64,000 nt of DNA, taken from NCBI RefSeq assembly GCF_033343995.1, contig NZ_CP137573.1, positions 5,241,001-5,305,000 of the forward strand, given 5' to 3'. The position numbers and the translations under genes are program-made. Below, piece after piece: positions 17,779 to 26,427 of this stretch. The stretch comes from Streptomyces sp. HUAS YS2. Its GTDB lineage: Bacteria; Actinomycetota; Actinomycetes; Streptomycetales; Streptomycetaceae. The notes beneath the pieces are model-generated. The model saw only the letters and a program-made list of their open reading frames with translations. It searched no databases and had not been told where the DNA came from. Each line of letters begins with the position of its first letter. The first letter of the stretch is position 1.

Positions 17779-18822
17779 CTACTTCGACAGGTTCGGGTTG
17801 GCGCTCGGGAGGGGGGTGGCCGCTGCCGACTGGGGGGACGTGGCGTTGGCGAAGGCCGAGGGGGCGGACATGCCGGCCGTGGGGTCGGGGGTCGACTCCT
17901 CCGCCTGGGCGGGGATGCCGCCGACGATGCGGATGCCCGCCGCGTCCAGGGCGCGCTTGATGCGCCAGCGGAGTTCGCGCTCCACGCCGAGGGCCTTGCC
18001 CGGCATCGTCTTGGCCGAGACGCGGATCGTCATGGAGTCCAGCAGGACCTCGTTGAGGCCCAGCACCTCCACCGGGCCCCACAGGCGCTCGTTCCACGGC
18101 TCGTCCTTGGCCAGGCCGTCCGCCACCTCGACGATGATCGAGTTGATCTTGTCCAGGTCCTCCGTCGGGCGGACCGTCACGTCCACCGCCGCCGTCGCCC
18201 AGCCCTGGCTCAGGTTGCCGATCCGCTTGATCTCGCCGTTGCGGACGTACCAGATCTCACCGTTGTCGCCGCGCAGCTTCGTGACCCGGAGGCCCACCTC
18301 GACGACCTCGCCGGACGCCACACCCGCGTCGACAGAGTCGCCGACGCCGTACTGGTCCTCCAGGATCATGAACACGCCGGACAGGAAGTCCGTCACCAGG
18401 TTCCGCGCGCCGAAGCCGATCGCCACACCCGCGACACCGGCCGAGGCCAGCAGCGGCGCCAGGTCGATCGCGAACGCGCCGAGGATCATCAGGCCGGCCG
18501 TGCCCAGGATCAGGAACGACGCCACCGACCTCAGGACCGAGCCGATCGCCTCCGAGCGCTGCCGCCGCCGCTCCGCGTTGACCAGCAGACCGCCCAGCGC
18601 CGTGCCCTCCACCGCCTGGGCCGAGCGGTTCATCCGCTCTATGAGCTTCGTCAGGGCCCGCCGGACCGCCATCCGCAGCAGGAACGCCACCAGCAGGATC
18701 AGCAGGATCCGCAGGCCCGTGTTCAACCAGGTGGCCCAGTTCTCCTCCACCCAACCCGCCGCGTTGCTCGCCTTCTGGGCTGCTTCGTCGAGGGTGACGG
18801 GACCGGAACTCGGGTCGGACAC
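17779..18822 (-). CDS. MscS-family mechanosensitive channel
   Basis: A 347-residue membrane protein. Helices are predicted near 33-52, 95-118 and 122-140; the last is the pore helix with the Ala/Gly pattern (LLASAGVAGVAIGFGARNLVTDFLSGVFM) that defines MscS. The beta domain follows (EDQYGVGDSV, GEVVEVGLRVTKLR, IWYVRNGEI), then a C-terminal cytoplasmic domain to about 300 and a Ser/Pro/Ala-rich tail. It would open under membrane tension and release solutes during osmotic downshock. GTG 18822 has GGAGGT five bases upstream. It stands alone: csnR is downstream on the same strand behind its own operator, and an HNH gene is divergent. Confidence 0.9.
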   Translation of the reverse strand: MSDPSSGPVTLDEAAQKASNAAGWVEENWATWLNTGLRILLILLVAFLLRMAVRRALTKLIERMNRSAQAVEGTALGGLLVNAERRRQRSEAIGSVLRSVASFLILGTAGLMILGAFAIDLAPLLASAGVAGVAIGFGARNLVTDFLSGVFMILEDQYGVGDSVDAGVASGEVVEVGLRVTKLRGDNGEIWYVRNGEIKRIGNLSQGWATAAVDVTVRPTEDLDKINSIIVEVADGLAKDEPWNERLWGPVEVLGLNEVLLDSMTIRVSAKTMPGKALGVERELRWRIKRALDAAGIRIVGGIPAQAEESTPDPTAGMSAPSAFANATSPQSAAATPLPSANPNLSK

Positions 18823-19064
18823 GGGAGACCTCCATGCATCGCGTACAGACCAACCACACTAACGGGGCGTCGGGTGTGCTCCCGCTGTCCTGTTCGAGGG
18901 AGAGAGGCACCTCACGCGGGAAGACAGGGAGTGTGGTCGAGAACACGCCGGAACACCCCGGGCCCGTTACGTGTACGTGGTGGCGCTCCGACCAGGCATG
19001 AGGAGAGACTGAGAGCAGATCGTCCCGGCGCGAGCCACGCGCCGCCGGCGTATAGGAGGCATCC

Positions 19065-19640
19065 GTGCCACATGTCCTGGTCCTCAACGCGTCGTACGAG
19101 CCCCTCGGCGTCGTACCGCTCCGCCGCGCGCTCGTCCTCGTCCTCGAGAACAAGGCACTCTGCCTCGAGGAGTCCGGCGCCTTCCTGCACAGCGAGACCC
19201 GCGTCGTCGCCGCACCGAGTGTGGTCAGACTGAAGCGGTTCGTGCGGGTCCCCTACCGGGGGCCCGTTCCCTTGACCCGCAGAGCCCTCTTCGCCCGCGA
19301 CGGCGGGCGTTGCATGTACTGCGGTGGCGTCGCAACCAGCGTCGACCACGTCATTCCGCGCAGTCGGGGCGGGACGCACGCCTGGGACAACGTGGTGGCC
19401 GCCTGCCGCCGCTGCAACCACGTCAAGGCCGACCGGCACCTGCGGGAGCTGGGCTGGCGGCTCCGCCACCAACCCGCGCCGCCGACCGGACTGGCCTGGC
19501 GGATCATCGGCACGGGACACCGAGACCCGCGCTGGCTGCCGTACCTCCAGCCGTACGGCGCGGACGACGCGATGGCCCGGATCGATGCCGTGTCCCCACC
19601 CCGCGAGGGAGTGGCCACGGTGCCGAGTCCGGGCCTTTGA
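19065..19640 (+). CDS. HNH endonuclease-domain protein
   Basis: A 191-residue protein. The HNH domain spans about 75-125: CMYCGG, DHVIPRSRGG, NVVAACRRCN and K give two CxxC pairs that hold zinc and the His-Asn-His centre. The N-terminus (VLVLNASYEPLGVVPLRRAL) is the conserved lead of the widespread actinobacterial HNH family often encoded singly in the core genome. GTG 19065 has AGGAGG at a five-base spacing. Biological role is not established; no restriction or phage genes are nearby, so a mobile-element origin is unlikely. It is convergent with the GH84 gene across a shared terminator. Confidence 0.88.
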   Translation: MPHVLVLNASYEPLGVVPLRRALVLVLENKALCLEESGAFLHSETRVVAAPSVVRLKRFVRVPYRGPVPLTRRALFARDGGRCMYCGGVATSVDHVIPRSRGGTHAWDNVVAACRRCNHVKADRHLRELGWRLRHQPAPPTGLAWRIIGTGHRDPRWLPYLQPYGADDAMARIDAVSPPREGVATVPSPGL

Positions 19641-19655
19641 CGTAGCAGGACCACA

Positions 19656-19681
19656 AGGGGCGCCGCACCCGCGGCGCCCCT
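19656..19681. terminator. Bidirectional terminator between HNH and GH84 genes
   Basis: Perfect 11-base arms (19656-19666 and 19671-19681) with a four-base loop, placed between two convergent genes. Confidence 0.75.
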
Positions 19682-19712
19682 GGCCTTCACTCCCTGCCTT
19701 CGCCCCCGGCCT

Positions 19713-22700
19713 TCACTCCTCCGGGCGATCCTCCGGCCGCCCGTCCGCCGGGGGATCCGGCGGCGTGTTCCCCTCCTCGGGGTCGCCCTCCGGCGCCGCA
19801 ACCGCATACGTCTCCACCGACCACAGCGAGTACCCGTACTCCGTCGCCCGCGCGTCCCCCTGCACCCGCAGGAACCGCGTGTCCGCCGCGTCCATCCGTA
19901 CCGACTCGCGGCCACCCCGGCCGTCGCGCACCGTGGCCGCCGTGCGCCAGGTACGGCCGTCCGCGGAGACCTGCACCCGGTACCGGGTCGCGTACGCGTC
20001 CTGCCAGTGCAGCACCACCCGGCCTATCCGGGCCGGCCGCGGCAGCTCCAGCTGCCACCAGGCGCCGTCCTCCGCCGGGGACGACCAGCGCGTGGCAGGG
20101 TCGCCGTCGACCGCGAGCGCCGCCGGGAAGTCCGGTGTCTCGTCGCCCGACGAGGACGCCGTGGCCGTCCGGGCCAGGTCCGGTCCGGCGGTGCGCGGGA
20201 AGGCGCGCACGGTCAGCACCTGCTCCTCGCCCGCGAACGACACCGGCACCCGGTACGCCCCGGCCGGCGTGCCCGCCGCCACCGACACGATCAGCGGCAC
20301 CGTCGCCCCGGTGCCGCGCGGCACCCGGATCTCCTTCGGCAGCCGTACCGAGACCCCCTTCGGCGGCCTCGCGGTCAGCGTGCCGCGCACCTCGCCCGGC
20401 CGCCGCCCCACCAGGCGTACGCCGATCCGCTGCGCCGGGCCGCCGATCTCCGCGTCCGCCTCCGTCCGGGCCAGTTCCAGCTCCGCCTGCGGATCGTCCG
20501 CGAACCACGGCACCAGCGAGCGGACCCCGGGCGCCCGGCCGTCGGTCCACACGACCCGCACCGCCTGGGCGCGCAGTCCCTTCGCGTCCGTCTGCGTCCA
20601 GCCGGTCGGCGAGACCGGGCCCAGCTCCCGCCAGCCCTCGCCCGGCAGATACGCCTCCACCCGCGCCGCGTCGCCGGTGCCCGGCTCGGTCATCAGCGTC
20701 ACGGACTCCACCGGCCTGGGCCGGTCGAGCCGCACGGTGTACGCGCCCGTTTCCGCGGCCGTCCCCGGCGAGGGCGCGGCCTCGCGCGCCCGGTTCGCGC
20801 CCGTCCAGGCCGCCGACTCCGTCACGGCCCGTGCCAGGAACGGGTCGAGGACGCCCTTGCCGACCGTCGCCCGGGTGGACCTGGTCAGCGCGCCGCGCTG
20901 CGGCTCCAGCAGGAGCTGCGCCTGCCAGGCCGCGGCGCCGTCGCCGCGCGCCTGGGCCTGCAGCATGTCGACCGCCGTCTCGCCGGCGAGGCCGTACCGC
21001 GACAGCTGCTCCAGCCAGGGCCGCACCTCGTCGTCGAGCAGTCCGCCGGCCGTGCCGCCGAGCCGCTGGGGCGCCTCGCGCATCACGGTGAACGCGGCCC
21101 GCAGCTCGCCCGCCGCGCGGTCCCGGGCGGCCGGGTCGGCGCCCCCGCGGGTCCGCCAGAACGCCGCCATCAGCGGCTTGAGGTACGCGGACTCCGCGGC
21201 CGGGTCGAGCAGCGAGGAGGCCCCGTTGCCGGCCAGCGCGTGCAGCGCCTCGCGGGCCTTCGGGTCGGCGCCCGCGAGATCGTCGACGGCGGCCCGCCAC
21301 GACTCCTGGGCGCGGTAGCCCTTCGGGTTCCAGGCGTAGTCGGCGGCCGTGAACAGCGGGATCCGGGACGCGGCCGGCTGCTCCATCGCGTTGGCCAGGA
21401 AGGCGGCCGAGCCGGCGGCGACGGCCGGTTCGCGGCCGGTGTGCGGGCCGAGGAAGAGCCGGTCCTGCGCGTAGTCGTTGACGGGGTAGTTGTCCATGGT
21501 GACCAGCGGATGCCGGAACGTGTCCCGGGCCCCGGCCAGTTCGCGGCCGGTGATGGTGCGCGGCACCACCCCGACGCCCGTCCAGGCGACCTGCACCCGG
21601 TCGTCGAGCTTCGCGGCGAGCGCCTTGCGGTAGGCCGTCGCGCCGTCCTGGTAGTACTCGGTCGGCATCAGCGTCAACGGCTCGGCGTCCGGGTGCCGTT
21701 CGGCGAGGTGACGGGCGACCGCGCCGGCCACCCGGGCGTGCGCCTCGGCGGCAGCCCGCGGCCCGCTCCCGAAGGTGTCCGCGTCCCGGTCGCAGTGCCA
21801 CTCGCTGTAGCTGACGTCCTGGAACTGCAGCTGGAAGGCGCGCACGCCGAGCGCCCACATGGCGTCGATCTTGCGGGTGAGCGCCTTCACGTCGTCGTCG
21901 GACGCCAGGCACATGGACTGCGCGGGCGAGACGGCCCAGGCGAGCGTCACGTGGTTGGCGCGGGCCCGCTCGGCCAGTTCGCGGAACGCGGTCCGCTCGG
22001 CGGCGGGGTACGGGTCGCGCCACAGGGTCTGCCGGTACGGGTCGTCGCCGGGGGCGTACAGAAAGCGGTTCTGCTTCGTCCGGCCGAGGAAGTCGATCTG
22101 GGCGAGGCGCTGTTCGCGGGTCCAGGGACGGCCGTAGAAGCCCTCGGTCATGCCGCGGACGACCGAGCCGGGCCAGTCGCGGACGAGCACGGCCGGTATC
22201 TCGCGCCCGGCGCCGCCCGGTCTGTCGGTGATCAGCTGCCGCACTGTCTGGACGGCGTGGAACAGGCCGTCCGGGCCGACCCCGTCGAGGGCGGCGGTGT
22301 CCCGGCCCGCGTGGCGTCCGGTCGCCAGCCGGTAGCCGCCCCGGGGCAGATCGGCGCGCTCGGGGGCGCGCAGCGCCCGCAGCGCCTCCGCGGCGCCCGA
22401 CGTCCCGTCACCGGCCGGGCCGGACAGCCGGATCACCGGTCCCCGGCCGGGCAGCGCGGTGTGCACCGTACGCACCCCGGCGGCGCGCAGCGCCTCGCGC
22501 AGCGCCGCCACGGCGTACGGGTCGGCGTCGGCATCCGCGAGCAGGACGACATCGGTCCCGAGGGCCACCGGAGCCGCGGCGGAGGCGGTGAGGGACTGGG
22601 GGCGCGGCCAGACCGAGGGGACGTCGGCGCGCTGCTCGTCGGGGGTGGTGACGGGGGAGACCGGGGCCGCGTACACGGGGGCGGCCGTGCCGCCGCCGAG

Positions 22701-22763
22701 GAGTCCGCCGATGACGGCGGCCGCGACCGCCGTCGCCGTCCGCCTGCCGCGTCCCAGGTGCAC
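19713..22763 (-). CDS. Secreted GH84-like beta-N-acetylhexosaminidase with F5/8-type C domain
   Basis: A 1016-residue exported protein. Signal peptide (1-32, cut near PVYAA), a GH20b-like domain (about 45-175, VWPRPQSL), and a GH84 catalytic barrel (about 195-480, RGMTEGFYGRPW). A helical domain follows to about 640. Late domains include a beta region and a discoidin-like carbohydrate-binding domain (about 870-985, DGDPATRWSS...WWQLEL). The C-terminus is Pro/Glu/Asp-rich with no anchor. Its substrates would be beta-linked N-acetylhexosamine glycans such as hyaluronan, glycoprotein sugars or chitin fragments. The usual catalytic Asp-Asp pair reads Gln315-Asp316 (FQLQFQDVSY), so the first Asp is replaced. 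GTG 22763 has GGGGAGA upstream. It is divergent from malQ. Confidence 0.85.
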   Translation of the reverse strand: MHLGRGRRTATAVAAAVIGGLLGGGTAAPVYAAPVSPVTTPDEQRADVPSVWPRPQSLTASAAAPVALGTDVVLLADADADPYAVAALREALRAAGVRTVHTALPGRGPVIRLSGPAGDGTSGAAEALRALRAPERADLPRGGYRLATGRHAGRDTAALDGVGPDGLFHAVQTVRQLITDRPGGAGREIPAVLVRDWPGSVVRGMTEGFYGRPWTREQRLAQIDFLGRTKQNRFLYAPGDDPYRQTLWRDPYPAAERTAFRELAERARANHVTLAWAVSPAQSMCLASDDDVKALTRKIDAMWALGVRAFQLQFQDVSYSEWHCDRDADTFGSGPRAAAEAHARVAGAVARHLAERHPDAEPLTLMPTEYYQDGATAYRKALAAKLDDRVQVAWTGVGVVPRTITGRELAGARDTFRHPLVTMDNYPVNDYAQDRLFLGPHTGREPAVAAGSAAFLANAMEQPAASRIPLFTAADYAWNPKGYRAQESWRAAVDDLAGADPKAREALHALAGNGASSLLDPAAESAYLKPLMAAFWRTRGGADPAARDRAAGELRAAFTVMREAPQRLGGTAGGLLDDEVRPWLEQLSRYGLAGETAVDMLQAQARGDGAAAWQAQLLLEPQRGALTRSTRATVGKGVLDPFLARAVTESAAWTGANRAREAAPSPGTAAETGAYTVRLDRPRPVESVTLMTEPGTGDAARVEAYLPGEGWRELGPVSPTGWTQTDAKGLRAQAVRVVWTDGRAPGVRSLVPWFADDPQAELELARTEADAEIGGPAQRIGVRLVGRRPGEVRGTLTARPPKGVSVRLPKEIRVPRGTGATVPLIVSVAAGTPAGAYRVPVSFAGEEQVLTVRAFPRTAGPDLARTATASSSGDETPDFPAALAVDGDPATRWSSPAEDGAWWQLELPRPARIGRVVLHWQDAYATRYRVQVSADGRTWRTAATVRDGRGGRESVRMDAADTRFLRVQGDARATEYGYSLWSVETYAVAAPEGDPEEGNTPPDPPADGRPEDRPEE

Positions 22764-22946
22764 GTCCGTCTCCCCTCGACGCCGCTCCGGCCGGGTGCCG
22801 CTTCCGCCCTGTGGCCCACCCGTACATCACGAGTGGGTTACGAGCCCACCACCCGCTCGCCGAAGGTGTCAACGCCGGTGGTCGATCTGTCGGTTTTGCC
22901 CGGCGGGGTGGCGCCCCTGCGCCACGTTCCGCGGGTAGAACGGAGG

Positions 22947-22960
22947 GTGACCGGCGTCAC
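22947..22960. promoter_or_regulatory. Candidate Crp-type site in the GH84-malQ gap
   Basis: GTGACCGGCGTCAC fits the GTG-N6-GNCAC pattern reported for Streptomyces Crp. It lies 184 bases before the GH84 start and about 330 before malQ. The 525-base gap 22764-23288 holds this site, a 20-base direct repeat and a possible small reading frame in front of malQ. The pattern is short, so chance occurrence is possible. Confidence 0.4.
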
Positions 22961-23006
22961 GCGGCACGTCTGCGGCGACGCCCGCTGGGTAGGGCTGATG
23001 TGTTCC

Positions 23007-23050
23007 GCACCCGAGCCGCACGCGTGGTCGGCACCCGAGCCGCACGCGTG
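23007..23050. repeat. 20-base direct repeat, 24-base period
   Basis: GCACCCGAGCCGCACGCGTG occurs at 23007-23026 and exactly again at 23031-23050. If the frame that ends at 23285 is extended upstream to ATG 22998, the copies encode SAPEPHA twice. Confidence 0.8.
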
Positions 23051-23081
23051 TTCCGTACGCCGACACGAACGGGAGGCCTCC

Positions 23082-23285
23082 GTGGCCGCGTCCGCCCAGC
23101 CGCAGCCCCACGTCCCCGCCCCGCGCCGCCCCGTGCCCACCGAGCCGGGGCCGCTCACCAGCGAGCCCCCGCTCGCCGACACCGCCCCCCTGACCAGCGA
23201 GCCGCCGCTGACCGACGCGGCGCCCCTGACCAGCGAACCCACCGCCCACGGCACCGCGGGCGGTACGGAGTCCCCAGGAGTGTGA
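23082..23285 (+). CDS. Possible small repeat-containing protein before malQ
   Basis: A 67-codon frame with GTG 23082, GGGAGG five bases upstream, and a stop three bases before the malQ GTG. It encodes a Pro/Thr/Glu/Ala-rich peptide with three copies of a PLTSEP motif and no hydrophobic segment. An in-frame ATG at 22998 would extend it to 95 residues and add the SAPEPHA repeat, but lacks a good binding site. I recognise no family. It may be a leader for malQ translation, a real small protein, or chance reading of a repeat-bearing leader. The spacing to malQ favours coupling; the low complexity argues against a folded product. Confidence 0.35.
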   Translation: MAASAQPQPHVPAPRRPVPTEPGPLTSEPPLADTAPLTSEPPLTDAAPLTSEPTAHGTAGGTESPGV

Positions 23286-23288
23286 GAA

Positions 23289-25367
23289 GTGACCCTGGCC
23301 CGCCTCGCCGAACTCCACGGCGTCGCCACCGAGTACGCCCCCTCCGAGGGCGTCACCGTCCGCGTCCCCGACGCGACCGTGGTGACCGTGCTGCGTGCCC
23401 TGGACGTCGACGCGTCCACGCCCGAGGCCGTCGCCGCCGCCCTCGCCGCGGCCGAACGGGACGCCCGGGAGCGGCTGCTTCCGGCCACCCTGGTCCTGTG
23501 GCGCGGCGAACCGGCGCCCCGGGCGCTCGACGGACTGCCGCCCGGCACGGCGCTGCGGGTCACCACGGAGGACGGCGCGCGCCTCGACTGGAGCCCCGAC
23601 GACCCGTCCGCGCCGCCGCTCGGCGTGTACCGGATCGAGGCGCAAGCCCCCGACGGCCGGTCCTCCCGGAGCACGCTCGTCGTCGCGCCCGAGCGGCTGC
23701 CGCAGCCCCCGGAGCGCGTCCACGGGCTGCTCGTCCAGCTGTACTCGGTGCTGTCCGCGCGCTCCTGGGGCATGGGTGACCTCGGCGACCTGCGGGAGAT
23801 GGCCGGCTGGGCGGGCCGTACCCACGGGGCCGGGTTCGTCCAGGTGAACCCGCTGCACGCGGCGGTGCCCGGCGCGCCCGTCGATCCGTCCCCGTACCGG
23901 CCGTCCTCGCGCCGCTTCCCCGACCCGGTCCATCTGCGGATCGAGGAGATCCCGGAGTTCGGGTACGTCGGTCCCGAGTACCGCGCCGAGCTCGACGCCG
24001 TCCTCCAGGAAGCGGGGGAGCTGCGGGAACGGGTCCTGAACAAGGGCGCGTTGATCGACCGGGACGCGGTGTGGGCGGCGAAGCGGCGGGCCCTGGAGCT
24101 CGTCGCGACGGTGCCGCTCGGGCCCGGCCGGCGGGCGGAGTACTGCGACTTCCTCGCCGAGCACGGCCGTGCCCTGGAGGACCACGCCACCTACTGCGCG
24201 CTCGCCGAGCGGTACGGCCACCACTGGCGCGACTGGCCGGCGGAGCTGCGCGATCCGCGCTCCGCCGAGGCCGTGGTGCGGACCGACGGCGAGCTGGCCG
24301 CCCTGGTCGACTTCCACTGCCGGCTGGCCTGGTTGACGGACCGGCAGCTCGGGGCGGCCTCCCGGGCCGCCCGGGAGGCGGGGATGGCCGTCGGGGTCGT
24401 CCACGACCTCGCGGTCGGCGTCCACCCGGACGGCTCCGACGCCTGGGCCGGGCAGGACGCCTTCGCCGCCGGGATGTCCGTCGGTGCCCCGCCGGACGCG
24501 TTCAACGCCCGCGGCCAGGACTGGGGGCTGCCCCCGTGGCGGCCGGACGCGCTCGCCGCCTCCGGCCACGCCCCGTACCGCGGGCTGCTGCGGGGCATGC
24601 TGCGGCACGCCGGGGCTCTGCGCATCGACCACGTGATGGGCCTGTTCCGGCTCTGGTGGGTGCCGGAGGGCCGCGAGCCCACCGAGGGGACCTACGTCCG
24701 GTACGACGCCGAGGCGATGCTCGCCGTCCTGGTCCTGGAGGCCCACCGGGCGGGCGCGCTCGTCGTCGGCGAGGACCTCGGGACGGTCGAGCCGGGGGTG
24801 CGCGAGGCGCTGGAACGGCGCGGCGTGCTCGGCACCTCGGTGCTCTGGTTCGAGCGGGACTGGGCGGGCGACGGCCGTCCGCTGGCCCCGGAGCGCTGGC
24901 GGGCCGGCTGCGTCGCCACCGCCACCACGCACGACCTGCCGTCCACCGCCGCCCGGCTGACGGGCGAGCACGTGGAGCTGCGGCACCGGCTCGGGCTGCT
25001 CCCCGGAGAGCTGGGCCGGGAGCGGGCGGCCGACCGCGCGGAGGTCGCCGAGTGGCTCGGCTACCTGGACCGGCTCGGCCTGCTGCCGGAGGGCATCGGC
25101 GACGAGGAGGCCGAGGTGCGGGCCGTGCACCGGTTCCTGCTGCGCACCCCGGCCCGGATGGTCGGGATCTGGCTGCCGGACGCGGTGGGGGACCGGCGGC
25201 CGCAGAACCTGCCGGGCACCTGGGACCAGTACCCGAACTGGCGGCTGCCGGTCGCGGACGCCTCGGGCCGCCCGCTGACGCTCGACGAACTGGCCGGCTC
25301 GCCCCGGCTGCACCGCCTCCTGGACCTGTTCGGCGGACCGGGCGCGGGGGCGCGTACTGAGGGGTGA
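23289..25367 (+). CDS. malQ: 4-alpha-glucanotransferase (amylomaltase)
   Basis: A 692-residue cytoplasmic GH77 enzyme that moves glucan chains between maltodextrins. The N-terminal 150 residues form the extra beta domain common in actinobacterial MalQ. The barrel shows the nucleophile in ALRIDHVMG, the acid/base in VVGEDLGTVEP and the third carboxylate in TTHDLPST; the C-terminus has PGTWDQYPNWRLP. GTG 23289 is preceded by AGGAG at a longer than usual distance, and a small frame ends three bases earlier. Length is normal. It works with glycogen or trehalose metabolism genes located elsewhere. A Crp-type site 330 bases upstream could link it to carbon status, which is a guess. Confidence 0.93.
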   Translation: MTLARLAELHGVATEYAPSEGVTVRVPDATVVTVLRALDVDASTPEAVAAALAAAERDARERLLPATLVLWRGEPAPRALDGLPPGTALRVTTEDGARLDWSPDDPSAPPLGVYRIEAQAPDGRSSRSTLVVAPERLPQPPERVHGLLVQLYSVLSARSWGMGDLGDLREMAGWAGRTHGAGFVQVNPLHAAVPGAPVDPSPYRPSSRRFPDPVHLRIEEIPEFGYVGPEYRAELDAVLQEAGELRERVLNKGALIDRDAVWAAKRRALELVATVPLGPGRRAEYCDFLAEHGRALEDHATYCALAERYGHHWRDWPAELRDPRSAEAVVRTDGELAALVDFHCRLAWLTDRQLGAASRAAREAGMAVGVVHDLAVGVHPDGSDAWAGQDAFAAGMSVGAPPDAFNARGQDWGLPPWRPDALAASGHAPYRGLLRGMLRHAGALRIDHVMGLFRLWWVPEGREPTEGTYVRYDAEAMLAVLVLEAHRAGALVVGEDLGTVEPGVREALERRGVLGTSVLWFERDWAGDGRPLAPERWRAGCVATATTHDLPSTAARLTGEHVELRHRLGLLPGELGRERAADRAEVAEWLGYLDRLGLLPEGIGDEEAEVRAVHRFLLRTPARMVGIWLPDAVGDRRPQNLPGTWDQYPNWRLPVADASGRPLTLDELAGSPRLHRLLDLFGGPGAGARTEG

Positions 25368-25436
25368 GGGGCGCTGAGGGGCCCGTACGGCACCCCCGGG
25401 CGCGCGGTCCGTCAGGGCGTTCGCTACGTTTGCACC

Positions 25437-25667
25437 GTGGACAAGAAGAACGCCCTGCGCGCCGGCGCCGTGACGGCCGGTACGACGCTGATGATGCTGC
25501 TCATGTCGTCCCCCGCGCTCGCGCTCACGCGTGACGACGGTGACGACCCGGCCCCCAAGCTGAGTGTCGCCGAGACGCTCGGCCTGTTCGTGGGCCTGCC
25601 GATCGCGCTGTTCCTGGTGATCTGCGGTCTGGTGATGGTGCTCGACAAGTCGAAGAAGCAGGCGTAA
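25437..25667 (+). CDS. Small single-pass membrane or secreted protein, unknown function
   Basis: A 76-residue protein with a signal peptide (about 1-30, ending SSPALA) and a second hydrophobic helix (about 47-68, LFVGLPIALFLVICGLVMVL) followed by a lysine-rich tail (DKSKKQA). The short mature outer part carries an acidic DDGDDP stretch. This gives an external acidic patch, one anchor helix and a basic inner end. It starts at GTG 25437, 70 bases after malQ, and ends before a strong terminator, so it may be co-transcribed with malQ. I recognise it as a type conserved in Streptomyces but without assigned role. Confidence 0.75.
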   Translation: MDKKNALRAGAVTAGTTLMMLLMSSPALALTRDDGDDPAPKLSVAETLGLFVGLPIALFLVICGLVMVLDKSKKQA

Positions 25668-25684
25668 CCACCCGCTGATTCCCG

Positions 25685-25727
25685 CGAGGGCGCCGTACGG
25701 TCCGTCATGGACCGTACGGCGCCCTCG
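25685..25727. terminator. Bidirectional terminator
   Basis: Perfect 19-base arms (25685-25703 and 25709-25727) around a five-base loop, between the small membrane protein gene and the convergent MarR gene. Confidence 0.85.
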
Positions 25728-25762
25728 TGTGCGTTCCTTCAGGCGTTCCCGCGCACGGAACG

Positions 25763-26284
25763 TCAGACCGTCGTCGCGAGCAGCTTGCGCAGCAGCCCCG
25801 CGAGCTGCTCCGCCTCCTCCTCGGTGAGCGCCGCCTCCAGGGCCGCCCGCTGCTGGGCCAGCCCCGCGCCCACCGCCTCGTCCACCAGCTCGCGGCCATG
25901 TTCGGTGAGCGTCACCCGCAGCGCGCGCCGGTCGTTCGGGTCGGGGCTGCGGGTGAGCAGCCCGGCCTTCTCCAGCTTGTCCAGCCGGCCGGTCATCCCG
26001 CCGGTGGTGATCATCAGCGTCGCGGCCAGCTCGCGCGGCGACAGCGTGTACGGCGCCCCGGAGCGGCGCAGCGTCGCCAGCACGTCGAACTCCCCCAGTC
26101 CCATGCCTCCGTGGGCCGAGTACGCCTTGTCCACCCTGCCGCGCATCGCCGCCGACAGCCGGTAGATCCGGCCGAAGACGGCCATCGGAAGGGTCTCCAG
26201 GTCGGGTCGTACGACGGCCCACTGGTCCGCGATGGCGTCGACGGCGTCGCGGGCGGGGCCGGGGGCGGGGGTGCGCTTCTCCAT
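25763..26284 (-). CDS. MarR-family transcriptional regulator
   Basis: A 173-residue dimeric winged-helix regulator. The recognition region is at about 80-135 (LSPRELAATLMITTGGMTGRLDKLEKAGLLTR, then the wing DPNDRRALRVTLTEHG). Helices at both ends serve dimerisation. ATG 26284 (MEKRTPAPG) is used; the frame extends upstream to 26335 but that part overlaps the operator. It is divergent from an EamA transporter gene, and a MarR-type inverted repeat lies between them, so it probably represses the transporter and itself until a small ligand binds. The ligand is unknown. It shares a terminator with the convergent gene to its left. Confidence 0.9.
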   Translation of the reverse strand: MEKRTPAPGPARDAVDAIADQWAVVRPDLETLPMAVFGRIYRLSAAMRGRVDKAYSAHGGMGLGEFDVLATLRRSGAPYTLSPRELAATLMITTGGMTGRLDKLEKAGLLTRSPDPNDRRALRVTLTEHGRELVDEAVGAGLAQQRAALEAALTEEEAEQLAGLLRKLLATTV

Positions 26285-26329
26285 GGGGTCAGTTTTCCCT
26301 CCGTGGCGACTCGATGGCAAGAAAGCCAC

Positions 26330-26358
26330 TTGCAAGAAAGTATCTTAGTGCTAAGTTA
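26330..26358 (+). promoter_or_regulatory. Promoter of EamA gene overlapped by a MarR operator
   Basis: A -35 like TTGCAA (26330-26335) and a -10 like TAAGTT (26352-26357), 16 bases apart, read toward the EamA gene. Between and into the -10 lies the inverted repeat CTTAG-TG-CTAAG (26344-26355), a typical MarR site. GCAAGAAAG also occurs twice nearby (26317-26325, 26332-26340). Confidence 0.6.
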
Positions 26359-26427
26359 ATTACTGCCAAGCCGATCGGCCCGCTCCGGGCCACCCGGTCG
26401 CACCCGTCTCCGCAGGGGGGATCCGTC

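Noticed and set aside
18912..19520. Minus-strand frame opposite the HNH gene
   Set aside because: Antisense shadow without a family match or binding site.
19065..19640. HNH gene as a homing or phage endonuclease
   Set aside because: Composition and context are core genome, with no intron, intein or phage genes; the family is a common single-copy actinobacterial one.
20007..23285. A 1092-codon frame opposite the GH84 gene
   Set aside because: Shadow of the GH84 coding sequence; only its last part (22998-23285) lies outside that gene and is listed separately with low confidence.
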